36,844 nucleotides of DNA from positions 1 through 36,844 of the forward strand of contig CAMAXU010000017.1 in NCBI GenBank assembly GCA_945862455.1, read 5' to 3'. Every line of letters begins with the position of its first letter. Position 1 is the stretch's first letter. Of the stretch, positions 1-11,154 are shown piece by piece. This stretch comes from Rickettsia typhi. Its GTDB lineage: Bacteria > Pseudomonadota > Alphaproteobacteria > Rickettsiales > UBA1997. The notes under the pieces are model-generated. The model had not been told where the DNA came from and searched no databases. It was given only the letters and a program-made list of their open reading frames with translations. A program made the position numbers and the translations under genes.

Positions 1-235
1 AATATTTTGATATCAAGAACTTCTCTGTTGAATTCATCAATCACATTTAAAGTTTTGAATCTTTTATTTCTCAGGCTTCCGCTCATAAAATCCAGTGACC
101 AAATCTGATTGGAATTATTAGCAATTTCTAAAATCTTTTTTCGAGCAGGTAGTTGAACGATACTTTGCTTGGCTAGAGAAATGCAGGAGGCTTTGAAAGA
201 ATTGCGAGAAGAGGCTCTCCACCTCACTTGCTATG
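1..235 (-). pseudogene. IS3-family transposase OrfB fragment
   Basis: Read on the minus strand, positions about 193 down to 1 encode a stretch with QLPARKK, then NQIWSLDFMSG, then TLNVIDEFNRE. This is the start of the integrase (rve, DDE) core of IS3-family OrfB, including the first catalytic Asp in WSLDFM. The frame stays open from the window edge to about 231, where a stop interrupts it. The N-terminal HTH region usual for OrfB is missing or scrambled, so the piece is truncated on its 5' side. The 3' part lies outside the window. Positions 236-313 show nothing I recognise. The right edge of the window also carries IS3 sequence, so both ends sit in repeated DNA. Confidence 0.75.
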
Positions 236-313
236 GTTCAATTGGCGTTTGTGAGGTTGCTTGTTAATAGATAGGAGACAGGTTTTAAAAAGAATTATTA
301 ATCCCAACTCAAC

Positions 314-1012
314 TTACTTCAGAATTTCCACCAATTCCTGATGATCAAAATAAATCGGCAAATTGTTTTCTTGTAAAAATTCTAACGAAATAGTTTTAGA
401 AATCTGATTTCCTGAATGCCCGTAAACTATAGGAATGCAGCCTGAATCATAAGCGCATTCAACATCTGATATTGTATCACCAACAAACCAAATCAGGTCT
501 TTTTTTGGATCCAAACCACTTCCAAGTAAAGCTAGATCAACTGGTTCGCGGCTTGGTTTATCGAATGATGCGTCAGATGCGCCGATGATTGAAAAAAACT
601 TACGATCAATTCCAAGTTTTGCTGCTTCTTTGCGCAAAGTTATCCCGATTTTATTACTCACCAAAATCTGCAAAATCCCCTGCTCTTCTAACTTATTAAC
701 TAAATTCATGGCATTTGACAAAAGCTCAATTTTATCCAAATGAATTGAACGATAAGAATTTTTATAAATCTCACCCGCTTTTTCCCAATCATCACCAAAA
801 ATTATTGGAAAAGATTCGCGCATTGATTTGTGAACCGTATCGCGAACTTTCTCTAAACCCCAAGGCTTGCGACCCATCGCCACCATTGTTTTGTCAATTG
901 CTTCATGAATTAACGGCCATGTATCAACTAAGGTATTATCCCAGTCAAAAATCACCGCTTTAGGTTTTGGCAGCTGCAAAAGAGCTTTTTTATTTTTGGA
1001 TAAATCAATCAT
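314..1012 (-). CDS. HAD-superfamily hydrolase, phosphoglycolate phosphatase-like
   Basis: This is a soluble phosphatase of 232 residues with all four HAD motifs. Motif I is D23-W-D25-N-T, with the nucleophilic Asp and the general acid/base Asp. Motif II is the Ser in LVSNK, motif III the Lys in DKPSREP, and motif IV is GDTISDVE, which binds Mg2+. The helical cap between motifs I and II (about residues 35-95) fits the Gph/PGMB-like subfamily. The substrate cannot be read from sequence, and phosphoglycolate, pyrophosphate or a nucleotide are all possible. It is the last gene of a minus-strand operon, 8 nt downstream of the ferredoxin gene and co-directional with ccmC. The length is typical for the family. 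Confidence 0.85.
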   Translation of the reverse strand: MIDLSKNKKALLQLPKPKAVIFDWDNTLVDTWPLIHEAIDKTMVAMGRKPWGLEKVRDTVHKSMRESFPIIFGDDWEKAGEIYKNSYRSIHLDKIELLSNAMNLVNKLEEQGILQILVSNKIGITLRKEAAKLGIDRKFFSIIGASDASFDKPSREPVDLALLGSGLDPKKDLIWFVGDTISDVECAYDSGCIPIVYGHSGNQISKTISLEFLQENNLPIYFDHQELVEILK

Positions 1013-1020
1013 TTTAAATT

Positions 1021-1362
1021 TTATTTTTCAGAATTTTTAGGAGGTCGCGGATCAAAGAATTTTTTGAATTTATCTTTCATACCATCAAATTCTTTCGCTT
1101 CCGGAAGTGCATCTTTACGCTTGGTAATTACCGGCCATTCTTTGGCATATTTGCGGTTGATATCAACCCATTCAACGAGTTGCGAGCTTTCAGGAAAAAT
1201 CGCTTCCGCCGGACATTCAGGCACGCAAACTCCACAATCAATGCAAGCTTCTGGATCAATTACCAACATGTTTTCACCTTCGTAAAAGCAATCAACTGGA
1301 CAAACTGAAACGCAGTCAGTGTATTTACAACGTACACAATTATCGGTAACGACGTAAGTCAT
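1021..1362 (-). CDS. fdxA: 7Fe ferredoxin FdxA (3Fe-4S / 4Fe-4S)
   Basis: This is a soluble electron carrier of 113 residues. The cysteine pattern matches Azotobacter-type ferredoxin I shifted by one: C9, C17 and C50 would hold the 3Fe-4S cluster, and C21, C40, C43 and C46 the 4Fe-4S cluster. C12 and C25 are the extra cysteines usual in this group. The C-terminal extension after residue 60 ([13 protein letters not shown]) is characteristic of alphaproteobacterial FdxA. The gene lies 3 nt downstream of ccmC and 8 nt upstream of the HAD phosphatase gene, so the three are almost certainly co-transcribed. The redox partner is unknown. Confidence 0.93.
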   Translation of the reverse strand: MTYVVTDNCVRCKYTDCVSVCPVDCFYEGENMLVIDPEACIDCGVCVPECPAEAIFPESSQLVEWVDINRKYAKEWPVITKRKDALPEAKEFDGMKDKFKKFFDPRPPKNSEK

Positions 1363-1365
1363 AAA

Positions 1366-2067
1366 TTAAAAATTTTTTTGGGATTTTTTAAGCATAATTT
1401 CTGTTTTTACTTTCAACAAAGACAGAAAAACAAAATAAGAAAAATAAGTTCCAAACATCAAAAGCAAAGGTTGCAACATCGCCGCATCAACCGCCACGCC
1501 GCCGCTTCTTATAATGCTTGCGGGCTGATGCAATGAATTCCAATATTCAACAGAAAATTTAATTATCGGCACATTTACAAAACCAATTATCGAAATTATC
1601 GCAGCAATTTTTTCACCTTTTTCGCGATCATCAAATGAATCGAGTAAAATTATGTAGCCGAGATATAAAAAAAATAAAATCAGAACTGAAGTAAGCCGCG
1701 CATCCCAAACCCACCAAGTTCCCCAAATCGGCTTGCCCCAAATGCTGCCAGTAACCAATGTTACGAATGTAAATACACAACCAATCGGAGCGATTGACTT
1801 GGAAATTAAATAAAAAAATGGGTTTTTCCAGATGAATCCAGAAATATTGAAAATCGCCATCAAACTGTAAATCATCAACGCCATCCAAGCCGCCGGAACA
1901 TGTACATACATGATTTTCACCGCGTTACTTTGCTGATAATCAAGCGGTGAATTTATGATCGCAGGAATTACCAAACCTAAAAATACCAAAAAACAGGCAA
2001 GCGAAAAAGGCGCAAAGAAACGGAAATTTTTGGCAAAGTTTTTGAATTCGAAAAGTTGTGCGAACAT
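1366..2067 (-). CDS. ccmC: Haem exporter/chaperone subunit CcmC, cytochrome c maturation
   Basis: This integral membrane protein of 233 residues has about six hydrophobic segments. It carries the tryptophan-rich haem-handling signature WGTWWVWDARLTS at residues 115-127. The two periplasmic histidines that flank it in the family are at H56 (YVHVP) and H180 (SLHQP). CcmC works in the system I pathway, presenting haem to the chaperone CcmE in the inner membrane for attachment to c-type cytochromes. No ccmA, ccmB, ccmE or ccmF lies nearby, so the ccm genes are scattered, as is common in Rickettsiales. It is the first gene of the ccmC-fdxA-HAD operon, with the likely promoter in 2068-2165. Confidence 0.93.
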   Translation of the reverse strand: MFAQLFEFKNFAKNFRFFAPFSLACFLVFLGLVIPAIINSPLDYQQSNAVKIMYVHVPAAWMALMIYSLMAIFNISGFIWKNPFFYLISKSIAPIGCVFTFVTLVTGSIWGKPIWGTWWVWDARLTSVLILFFLYLGYIILLDSFDDREKGEKIAAIISIIGFVNVPIIKFSVEYWNSLHQPASIIRSGGVAVDAAMLQPLLLMFGTYFSYFVFLSLLKVKTEIMLKKSQKNF

Positions 2068-2165
2068 TTTTTAGATTTAAGTGTGAAGATCTTCATCTTA
2101 GAAACTGTCTAAGAAAATTAAAACTAATAAATCAAGCACAGCAAATTTTAAGGCGCTGTCGCAAA
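2068..2165 (-). promoter_or_regulatory. ccmC upstream region with two small inverted repeats
   Basis: This 98-nt gap precedes ccmC. It contains a 12-bp perfect palindrome, TGAAGATCTTCA, at 2084-2095, only 17 nt before the ccmC start. A 6-bp inverted repeat (CTTAGA / TCTAAG) lies at 2097-2113. The palindrome could be an operator. No convincing -35/-10 pair was identified. The distal end (2147-2165), just after the cobT stop, carries the TTTGCGACA motif discussed in the findings. Confidence 0.3.
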
Positions 2166-3947
2166 TTACAACAAATCCGTAATCTTCTCAATCATCACGT
2201 CACCCAACTCTTCTAAACTTCTAATCGTAATCGAGTTGCGATAAAATTCTTCCGTAGTGTGTCCAATACCAACTCCTACAATTTCAATCTGCGTCTGTTT
2301 TTCAATTTTATTAATCATATGCCGCAGATGCTCCGCCAAAATATCACCATCATTTGCCGAAGCTGTCGAATCATCAACCGGCGTTCCATCCGAAATCACC
2401 ATTAAAATTTTACGTTTTTCACTTTGCTGCATCAAGCGCGCACGCGCGAATAGCAAAGCTTCGCCATCAATATTTTCTTTAAGCAAACCTTCTTTTAACA
2501 TCAAACCTAAATTGATTCTGGATTTTTTAAATTTCTGATTGAAATGTTTATAAATGATATGACGCAACTCATTCAAACGTCCCGGATTTCGCGTGCGACC
2601 CGAACTTTCCCATAATTTACGCGGTCTGCCGCCTTTCCAATCTGCCGTTGTAAAACCGATAATTTCAGTTTTAACCGAATATTTTTCCAGAATTTCGGCA
2701 ATAATTTCACAAGCCAAAGCGCTCATCACAATAGGACTTCCACGCATCGAGCCCGAATTATCAATTAAAATTGTTAAAGCTGTGTCTTGATATTCGTGAG
2801 TTTTATTGCTAATCCAAACATCCTCCATCATTGGATCAATCACCATTCGCACCAATTTTTTGCGATCTAAAATTCCGCGTGAAGCGTCAAATTCCAAATA
2901 AGAATTACGCTTAGAAAGAAGTTTGCGCTTCAACTTCAAACTCATTTTTCGTGAAATAGTTTTGAGCTTGCCGAGCTTTAAATCAAGCTGATCGCGCAGA
3001 AGTTGAAGTTCGTTTTTATTAATTAATTTAGTTGGAAAAATAACTTCATCAAATTTGCTGTTATAAATTTTATAAGCATTTTTATATTCGATTTTATCTT
3101 CGAAATCCGTTGGTGCATCAAGCTTTACGCCAACATTTCCTTTTTGATCATCTGATTTTAAATCGAGAATTTTCTGTTCTTTTTCAATTTGCTGTACACC
3201 TTCTTCAATATCATTTTGCGCCGAATTATTTTCATTTTCGGACTCAATATTTTCCTGACCAAAGCTATTTAATTCATTTTTTTTGTTATCATTTTTGGCA
3301 TCAGATTTTTCTTCATCTTCTTTTTCTTCTTCAGACTTTTGATCATTTCTCAAAAGCTCAAGAACCTTTTCCACGCCTGATTCAAACTCATTTTGATTTT
3401 CAATTTTTCGAGATAATTTCTTAATTTCTGCGACAATTTTTTTATTCAAACTTTTTTGTAAATCCTGCGTGGCATTTTGAGTTCGAGGCAAGATTTTTTC
3501 ATCAAAAATTTCTCGAAGTAAAATTAATGAAAGATTCGTCGAGCCGCTAAAAATATCGCTCTCAATTTTTTCTAAAATATTTTTTACCACGCCCGAATAA
3601 GAAGCCCGCATTTGCGCAATCACACGGATTTTTTCAAAATCATTAAAGAATTTTTGTTCTTCTAAATTTCTGATTTTTTGTTGGTGAATTTCAAAATTAT
3701 GAAACAACAAATAACTTGCCGCAAGATCAGCGGAAGCTCGCAAAGCCTCGGTTTGCAATGATTCATCATTTGAAATTTGCGGTAAAATTGCTTTTTCCTC
3801 GATAATTAAATTTTGATCCCAATCAAAAAAATTATTTTTTACATCATCTAAAAATTCAACTTGCCGCGATTGATCAGCCAAAATCGCGCGCAAAGTAGCG
3901 ATCAAATTTTCTTTGGTTTGATTAGTTTGCGATTTTTTTGATTTCAC
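2166..3947 (-). CDS. cobT: Cobaltochelatase subunit CobT-like protein
   Basis: This protein of 593 residues has the three-part CobT plan. It has a helical N-terminal domain, a very acidic low-complexity linker (about residues 205-265, rich in Glu, Asp and Asn) and a C-terminal von Willebrand A domain. The MIDAS motif D396-N-S-G-S is present, followed by GFTTADWKGG, NPGRLNELRH, LKENIDGEAL and SDGTPVDDST, all typical of CobT. In aerobic B12 synthesis CobT works with the AAA+ protein CobS and with CobN to insert cobalt. No cobS, cobN or other cobalamin gene is in this window. CobS/CobT pairs occur in many alphaproteobacteria without a B12 pathway, so the true role may be a different AAA+/VWA chelatase or chaperone. 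The start is GTG, 9 nt after the bioF stop, so the gene probably shares an operon with bioF. Confidence 0.9.
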   Translation of the reverse strand: MKSKKSQTNQTKENLIATLRAILADQSRQVEFLDDVKNNFFDWDQNLIIEEKAILPQISNDESLQTEALRASADLAASYLLFHNFEIHQQKIRNLEEQKFFNDFEKIRVIAQMRASYSGVVKNILEKIESDIFSGSTNLSLILLREIFDEKILPRTQNATQDLQKSLNKKIVAEIKKLSRKIENQNEFESGVEKVLELLRNDQKSEEEKEDEEKSDAKNDNKKNELNSFGQENIESENENNSAQNDIEEGVQQIEKEQKILDLKSDDQKGNVGVKLDAPTDFEDKIEYKNAYKIYNSKFDEVIFPTKLINKNELQLLRDQLDLKLGKLKTISRKMSLKLKRKLLSKRNSYLEFDASRGILDRKKLVRMVIDPMMEDVWISNKTHEYQDTALTILIDNSGSMRGSPIVMSALACEIIAEILEKYSVKTEIIGFTTADWKGGRPRKLWESSGRTRNPGRLNELRHIIYKHFNQKFKKSRINLGLMLKEGLLKENIDGEALLFARARLMQQSEKRKILMVISDGTPVDDSTASANDGDILAEHLRHMINKIEKQTQIEIVGVGIGHTTEEFYRNSITIRSLEELGDVMIEKITDLL

Positions 3948-3956
3948 AATTTTTAC

Positions 3957-5096
3957 TTAATTTAAATTGAGCAATATTTGGGCTAATTTTTTAATTTGCG
4001 TTTTTTTATGTTCACTTGAAAAAGTAATGCGCAACCTTGCCTTTCCTGCTTCCACAGTTGGTGGACGAATTGCTGAAATTAATATTCCTTGTTGTTCAAC
4101 TTTTTTTGCTATTTCTAAAACTTTTTTATTATCGCCTAAAATTATCGCAACAATTGCTGATTGTGGTTTTGGTAATTTCATTAATTCACAAAAAAACTGG
4201 GCGTTTTTTAAAGCTTTTGCGCCTAAGTTTTTTTTCTCGATTATTTTTAATGAAGTTAGTGAAGCCTCTAAAACAGAAGCTGGAAGCGCGGTTGAATAAA
4301 TTGCCGATTTAGCAAAATTACGCAGATAATCAATTAATATTTTATCGCCCGCAACATAACCGCCGAGCGATCCAACAGCTTTTGATAAAGTTCCAAGTTG
4401 CAAATGATTGGTAGCCGAAAAATTTTGCTCTAAAAATAAATCATGCGCTGCATCAGAAATTAAAATCGCGTCAAATTTTTTAGCTAATTTTAATAATTCA
4501 GAAATTTCACCAAGATCACCATCCATTGAAAACGTGCCTTCGGTAATGATTAAACATTTTTTAAATTTGCGACGATTTTCTTCAAGAATATTTTTTGTAT
4601 GTACAATGTCATTGTGCAAAAAACGCATTAATTTTGCGCCCGAAAGTTTTACGCCATCAATTAAACTAGAATGAATTAGGCGATCAGCAACAATCAAATC
4701 GCCCTCGCCCACAAGCGCTGAAATCACGCCAATTGACGATGCGTAGCCCGAAGTAAAAACAATTGCGTCGTCACAATTTTTTAATTTGGCAATTTGGGTT
4801 TCGAGTTTTTTATAAAGAGAATTATTGCCGGTAACGTAGCGCGAAGCGCCTGATCCAACACCATATTTATTGGTTGCATTGATTGCAGATTTTTTAATCT
4901 GCGAATTTTGTGAAAGCCCAAAGTAATCGTTTGAGCAAAATGAAATTAGTTTTTTTTTGCCACGTTTTATAGTTACAAAATCAACAAGATCAGAGGAAAC
5001 AAGTGTGCGGTGGAGATTTTTTTCTTTGAGATTTTGAATGGCGTTTGAGTAAAAATTTAGCACTTTTTCTTTAAGTTTATTTCTACAAAAATCCAA
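3957..5096 (-). CDS. bioF: 8-amino-7-oxononanoate synthase (BioF)
   Basis: This is a PLP-dependent alpha-oxoamine synthase of 379 residues. Family signatures are CSNDYFGL near residue 55, GSGASRYVTG, TEGTFSMDGD, SDAAHD (the Asp that contacts the PLP pyridine nitrogen, plus a His) and TLSKAVGSLGGY with the PLP-binding Lys. The C-terminal IRPPTVEAGKARLRI segment favours BioF over the related enzymes Kbl and HemA. BioF condenses pimeloyl-thioester with alanine in the first dedicated step of biotin ring assembly. The start appears to be TTG, because no in-frame ATG is near and the N-terminus lines up with the family. No other bio gene is in the window. It lies just upstream of cobT. Confidence 0.85.
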   Translation of the reverse strand: MDFCRNKLKEKVLNFYSNAIQNLKEKNLHRTLVSSDLVDFVTIKRGKKKLISFCSNDYFGLSQNSQIKKSAINATNKYGVGSGASRYVTGNNSLYKKLETQIAKLKNCDDAIVFTSGYASSIGVISALVGEGDLIVADRLIHSSLIDGVKLSGAKLMRFLHNDIVHTKNILEENRRKFKKCLIITEGTFSMDGDLGEISELLKLAKKFDAILISDAAHDLFLEQNFSATNHLQLGTLSKAVGSLGGYVAGDKILIDYLRNFAKSAIYSTALPASVLEASLTSLKIIEKKNLGAKALKNAQFFCELMKLPKPQSAIVAIILGDNKKVLEIAKKVEQQGILISAIRPPTVEAGKARLRITFSSEHKKTQIKKLAQILLNLN

Positions 5097-5108
5097 AAAA
5101 CTAGATGC

Positions 5109-5194
5109 AGGACGGGATTTGTGATCCCGTCCTCACTTTCATGTTTTGCTGAAATTGGAATGAACTTGTGGACTGAGTTATAACCCATTCCAGC
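5109..5194. repeat. Double-hairpin dispersed repeat, copy A
   Basis: An element of about 86 bp sits 20 nt beyond the gyrB stop. Hairpin 1 (5110-5132) has perfect 9-bp arms GGACGGGAT / ATCCCGTCC around a 5-nt loop. The linker contains TGAAATTGGAATGA. Hairpin 2 (5169-5192) is an imperfect version of the perfect hairpin seen in copy B at 8076-8100. The order, spacing and orientation of parts match copy B. No T-run follows either hairpin, so this is not a classical terminator, though it could protect the gyrB 3' end. Confidence 0.75.
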
Positions 5195-5214
5195 GGCGGG
5201 ACAGAGAAGTTTTC

Positions 5215-7857
<2,643 letters not shown>

Positions 7858-7865
<8 letters not shown>

Positions 7866-7889
7866 GGAAAGCAGAACTGCTCTAAAGCC
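7858..7889 (+). other. Inverted repeat GGCTTTA / TAAAGCC, possible RNA structure
   Basis: Arms GGCTTTA (7858-7864) and TAAAGCC (7883-7889) enclose the palindromic segment AGCAGAACTGCT. The left arm overlaps the right end of the gyrB palindrome, so TAAAGCC occurs three times here. About 50 nt further on, an A/T-rich stem (CTAAAAAA 7938-7945 with TTTTTTAG 7962-7969) is followed by seven T at 7974-7980. A short plus-strand RNA starting from the plus-strand TTGACA is possible but unproven. Confidence 0.25.
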
Positions 7890-8015
7890 GTGGTAAATAT
7901 AGCTTAAAAAGGATTAATAGATGATAAAAAGTGAAAACTAAAAAAGAAGGAAATTTTGCAGTTTTTTAGAAAGTTTTTTTGATGAGTTTTATTGCGAATA
8001 AATTCAAACCAAGAA

Positions 8016-8103
8016 GGACGGGATTTGTAATCCCGCTCTCCAAGTTCATGTCATTTTGAAATTGGAATGAAGGTGTGGATTGGGTTACAAACCCAATCCA
8101 GCC
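8016..8103. repeat. Double-hairpin dispersed repeat, copy B
   Basis: This is the second copy of the element at 5109-5194, in the same orientation, about 30 nt beyond the stop of the NHL-repeat gene. Hairpin 1 (8016-8038) keeps the 5' arm GGACGGGAT but has a decayed 3' arm. Hairpin 2 (8076-8100) is perfect, with 11-bp arms TGGATTGGGTT / AACCCAATCCA and a 3-nt loop. Each copy has one perfect and one decayed hairpin. Both copies lie just 3' of a minus-strand gene. Confidence 0.75.
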
Positions 8104-8133
8104 AATGAGTGGGAATAGAATTTTAAATCTTGA

Positions 8134-10134
8134 TTAATATCCCAACTTAATCTCAATCTGCGATTTTTCTTCACCAGAATCAGCCTCAATTCTTTGCTCA
8201 TAACTTTTGATGTAGCACAAAGAATTTCTCTTATCTTCGCAAAAATAAATCGTGCCTTGCAGCATATAATCTTTGCCATCTTTTAATTTTGGTAATTTAA
8301 TTTCTTTGTTTGAAACTGCCCGCCAGTCAAAGCTTGCAACCATATTAGCTTTGTCATCGTCAACTAATTCCAGCAAATTTACAAAGCTCGGACCTGATTC
8401 ATTTATTTTCCAACTTTTTTTCAAATCAATTTTGATCACAATTTCCGCATCAGATTTTACATCAATTTCTTCGGCTTTTTGCAGATTTGGCAAATATTGT
8501 AAAAAACCCTCTTTTGACAAACGAAGTGGCGGCATAACGTCAAGCAATTCCGAATTTAATGAGCCACGACCAATTGCTAAAATGCGATTATTATTCGAAT
8601 CAGAAACATAAAAACGATCTAGAACCGCAATGATTCCTTCTGGTTCATCAAACTGCGTATTTGCAGATGTTCCAACGCCATTACCATGTTTACGACCACC
8701 AACAAAATCACGAATTTGACTGGAAGAAAAATCATATTTGCGAATTACATGATTAAAGCTGTCGGAAATATAAGCTCCCGTATCATCAACCATTAACCCA
8801 AGCGGGTGTTGCATTAGCGCCCTGCTCTTATCGCCATTTTCATGACCGAATTTTGTTAAATCTTTACCAATTAAAGTTTTTACATTACCACTTTCATCAA
8901 GAACTCGCAGGGATGAACTTTGAGAATCAATAAAATAAAGCTTATGGTTTGAAGCTGACATATCGGCAGTTTGAGCTAAAGAATTTTCCGGATATTTTCC
9001 ATCATTCATTCCCTTAGAACCATTGCCAGCAAGTATTGAGACTGTTTTTTTCTTTAAGTTATAAGATAAAATTTGATTAGTTCCGGAATTAGCAATGACA
9101 ATATTTTCGTGATTAGGGAAAAATTCGATATCAACTGGAGATGAAAGATTAACATTTTTTGCTTCAAGAAATTCGCCACTACTTTTAATTACTTCGCCTC
9201 TTTGACTTGAGCCAATTAAAGTTGACACTTTTCCTTCTTTAAAATTAATTTCGCGAATGGCGTGATTGCCACGATCTGCAACATAAAGCTTTCCTGAATC
9301 ATAGAGCAATCCTTGCGGAGAGCTAAAATTCGCAACATCAAAAGTTCCATCTTGAAAACCTTCTTTTCCCGAACCAACTTTGGCAATTATTTCACCGGAA
9401 AGTGAACTGATTACAATATTATGTTGCCCCGTATTGGCGATAAAAATCACTGGCAAATGACGAGTTTTATAAAGGAAATCGGCGGCATATTCTAATTTGG
9501 TTGGAAAATCCAAGACATTTCCAATCATGTCGTATTTCTCCAGCAATGTTGGCATTGGCTTACGATTAACTTCAAACTTATATTTAGAAATTAATTTTTT
9601 GAGATCGCGCTTAACTTTCGGCAACTCATTTTCACCGATATAAGTTTTAACTATATTGCCGTTGGGATTAATCAGGATAAAGGTTGGCCATGATTTAACC
9701 TTGAATTGATTCCAGATTTTTAGATCTGAATCATTAATTACAGGATGTTCGATATCGAATTTTAAAATAGCTTTTTTGATTTCAGTTGGATCTTTTTGAT
9801 TTTCAAATTTACCACTGTGAACACCGATTACTGTAAGTTTGCTACCAAATTGGTTTTCCAGTTTTTTAATTTCAGTAAAAGCGGAAATGCAATTGACGCA
9901 ATCGTAAGTCCAAAAATCTAATAAAATTATACGCTCTTTTAGATCAGAAATTTCTAGTTGTCGCGCAACGTTGAACCATTTTTTATCTTTATTATTTACT
10001 AATTTTCCGATGTCAGAAGAGCTGTAAGTTGCAGAGAAAAAGAAATGCGAAATAAATGTGAAACCACCCCAAAGAATGATTAGAACTGCAACGATAAAGA
10101 GTAAAAGTGATTTATCTTTTTGGCTAAGTTTCAT
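8134..10134 (-). CDS. Membrane-anchored thioredoxin / NHL beta-propeller protein (NHLRC2-like)
   Basis: This 666-residue protein starts with a signal anchor (about residues 10-32). A TlpA-like thioredoxin domain follows (about 40-195) with the redox motif C79-V-N-C82 in DFWTYDCVNC and a cis-Pro loop KSWPTFIL. NHL-type propeller repeats fill about 220-530; recurrent signals are LYVADRGNHAIREI, ISDSFNHVIRKYD and YVSDSNNNRILAI. A C-terminal beta-rich domain ends the protein. This domain order is that of animal NHLRC2 and its bacterial relatives. The catalytic part should be periplasmic. The role is unknown; thiol-disulfide chemistry on an envelope partner is the natural guess. It is not obviously in an operon, since a strong terminator separates it from rpsU upstream. 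Confidence 0.85.
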   Translation of the reverse strand: MKLSQKDKSLLLFIVAVLIILWGGFTFISHFFFSATYSSSDIGKLVNNKDKKWFNVARQLEISDLKERIILLDFWTYDCVNCISAFTEIKKLENQFGSKLTVIGVHSGKFENQKDPTEIKKAILKFDIEHPVINDSDLKIWNQFKVKSWPTFILINPNGNIVKTYIGENELPKVKRDLKKLISKYKFEVNRKPMPTLLEKYDMIGNVLDFPTKLEYAADFLYKTRHLPVIFIANTGQHNIVISSLSGEIIAKVGSGKEGFQDGTFDVANFSSPQGLLYDSGKLYVADRGNHAIREINFKEGKVSTLIGSSQRGEVIKSSGEFLEAKNVNLSSPVDIEFFPNHENIVIANSGTNQILSYNLKKKTVSILAGNGSKGMNDGKYPENSLAQTADMSASNHKLYFIDSQSSSLRVLDESGNVKTLIGKDLTKFGHENGDKSRALMQHPLGLMVDDTGAYISDSFNHVIRKYDFSSSQIRDFVGGRKHGNGVGTSANTQFDEPEGIIAVLDRFYVSDSNNNRILAIGRGSLNSELLDVMPPLRLSKEGFLQYLPNLQKAEEIDVKSDAEIVIKIDLKKSWKINESGPSFVNLLELVDDDKANMVASFDWRAVSNKEIKLPKLKDGKDYMLQGTIYFCEDKRNSLCYIKSYEQRIEADSGEEKSQIEIKLGY

Positions 10135-10220
10135 TTGTAAGTGAGATAAATATTGGGAACTTCTGTTTGATTGTTATTTTATGTGATGAGATTTGATAGA
10201 TCCTGAAACCCAAATTTTAT

Positions 10221-10252
10221 CAAAAAAATAGGGGCGCGATTTCTCACGCCCC
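10221..10252 (-). terminator. Rho-independent terminator of rpsU
   Basis: On the minus strand, 11 nt after the rpsU stop, a 9-bp stem GGGGCGTGA / TCGCGCCCC with a GAAA tetraloop (10231-10252) is followed by TATTTTTTT. It is GC-rich in an AT-rich region and shows a textbook structure. Confidence 0.92.
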
Positions 10253-10263
10253 CATAAAATGGT

Positions 10264-10458
10264 TTAAACCATTTCGCCTCTTCTGGCTTTTTTCTTTCTG
10301 GTAATACTTTCTTCTCTTCTTCTTTTTACTTTTTCAGAAGGTTTTTCGTAGGCTTTTCTTCTTCTCGCCTCTTTCACCAAACCCTCTTTTTGGGTTTTTT
10401 TACGGAAAGCGCGAATTGCCATCTCTAGATTGCCACGACCGTGAACTGTAACGTCCAT
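10264..10458 (-). CDS. rpsU: 30S ribosomal protein bS21
   Basis: This 64-residue, strongly basic protein begins MDVTVHGRGNLEMAIRAFRK and continues with the Arg/Lys-rich helix of bS21 (EARRRKAYEKPSEKVKRRRE). bS21 binds the 30S platform near the anti-Shine-Dalgarno sequence and helps initiation. The length is normal for an alphaproteobacterium. It has an exceptionally good ribosome binding site and its own terminator. The hpf gene lies 63 nt upstream on the same strand, so both ribosome-associated genes may share a transcript. Confidence 0.97.
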   Translation of the reverse strand: MDVTVHGRGNLEMAIRAFRKKTQKEGLVKEARRRKAYEKPSEKVKRRREESITRKKKARRGEMV

Positions 10459-10468
10459 TTTAAATTTA

Positions 10469-10476
10469 CCTCCTTT
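10469..10476 (-). promoter_or_regulatory. Strong Shine-Dalgarno of rpsU
   Basis: On the minus strand AAAGGAGG lies 10 nt before the rpsU ATG. It is the strongest ribosome binding site seen in the window, where most genes have weak or no SD, and it fixes the rpsU start. Confidence 0.85.
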
Positions 10477-10521
10477 GCGGTAAAAAAATTTTAATATTAT
10501 TTTAGATAGGCTCTTAGACTT

Positions 10522-11136
10522 TTAAACTCTGGGATCGATCCAAGAAATGTTGCCATCTTTTCTTTGATAAACCACGTTTATTCTTTTGTTTTGCTTATTG
10601 ATAAAAACAAGCGCCGGTAAATCAGCTAAATCCATTTTCATGATCGCTTCATTAACGGTTAATGATTCAATATCTGTTGTTTTTTCAGTGATTACATTCA
10701 ATGACTGGTAAAACTCATCAGTTTCTTCTTCTTCCATTTCTTCAAAAACATTGAAGGCTTGCGGCGGAAGAATATATTTCATCGCATCAATTGCTTTATA
10801 GTTTGGCTCAATTGATTTTAATCCGCCACCATTTCGTCTAAAATTTTTAATTTTACTTTTGTAGCGGTTTAATTGTTTGGCAGATTTGCTGCAGGCTTCG
10901 TTAAAACAAGCGTAGACATCTCCGGCTTCAGCGTTGCTTTTTACAACAATTCCACCTTTCACGCCTTCATTCACAATAACGATCACTTTAAACATATTTC
11001 CATCTTTTGAAAAATGCACTTCAGCATCAATCGCCTTGTCAAAATATTTGGTGACTGTTTTAGCTAAATGTTCTTCAACATAGCTGGTCAAAGCTTGACC
11101 AATATCCATGTTCGATCCAACTACTCTTACTTGCAT
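10522..11136 (-). CDS. hpf: Ribosome hibernation-promoting factor, long form
   Basis: This 204-residue protein has an N-terminal S30AE domain (about residues 1-105) beginning MQVRVVGSNMDIGQAL, with the basic patch NRYKSKIKNFRR that contacts 16S rRNA. A flexible acidic linker (EEMEEEETDE) leads to the C-terminal dimerisation domain (about 145-204) with ALVFINKQNKRINVVYQRKDGN. Long HPF makes 100S ribosome dimers in stationary phase and shuts ribosomes down. It sits 18 nt downstream of acnA and upstream of rpsU on the same strand, so its expression may follow the acnA transcript. Confidence 0.93.
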   Translation of the reverse strand: MQVRVVGSNMDIGQALTSYVEEHLAKTVTKYFDKAIDAEVHFSKDGNMFKVIVIVNEGVKGGIVVKSNAEAGDVYACFNEACSKSAKQLNRYKSKIKNFRRNGGGLKSIEPNYKAIDAMKYILPPQAFNVFEEMEEEETDEFYQSLNVITEKTTDIESLTVNEAIMKMDLADLPALVFINKQNKRINVVYQRKDGNISWIDPRV

Positions 11137-11154
11137 AATTTTTTTAAATTGAGT

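Noticed and set aside
189..275. Plus-strand reading frame starting MQEALKELREE near the left edge
   Set aside because: It is short, has no ribosome site and lies opposite the IS3 remnant, so it is most likely chance.
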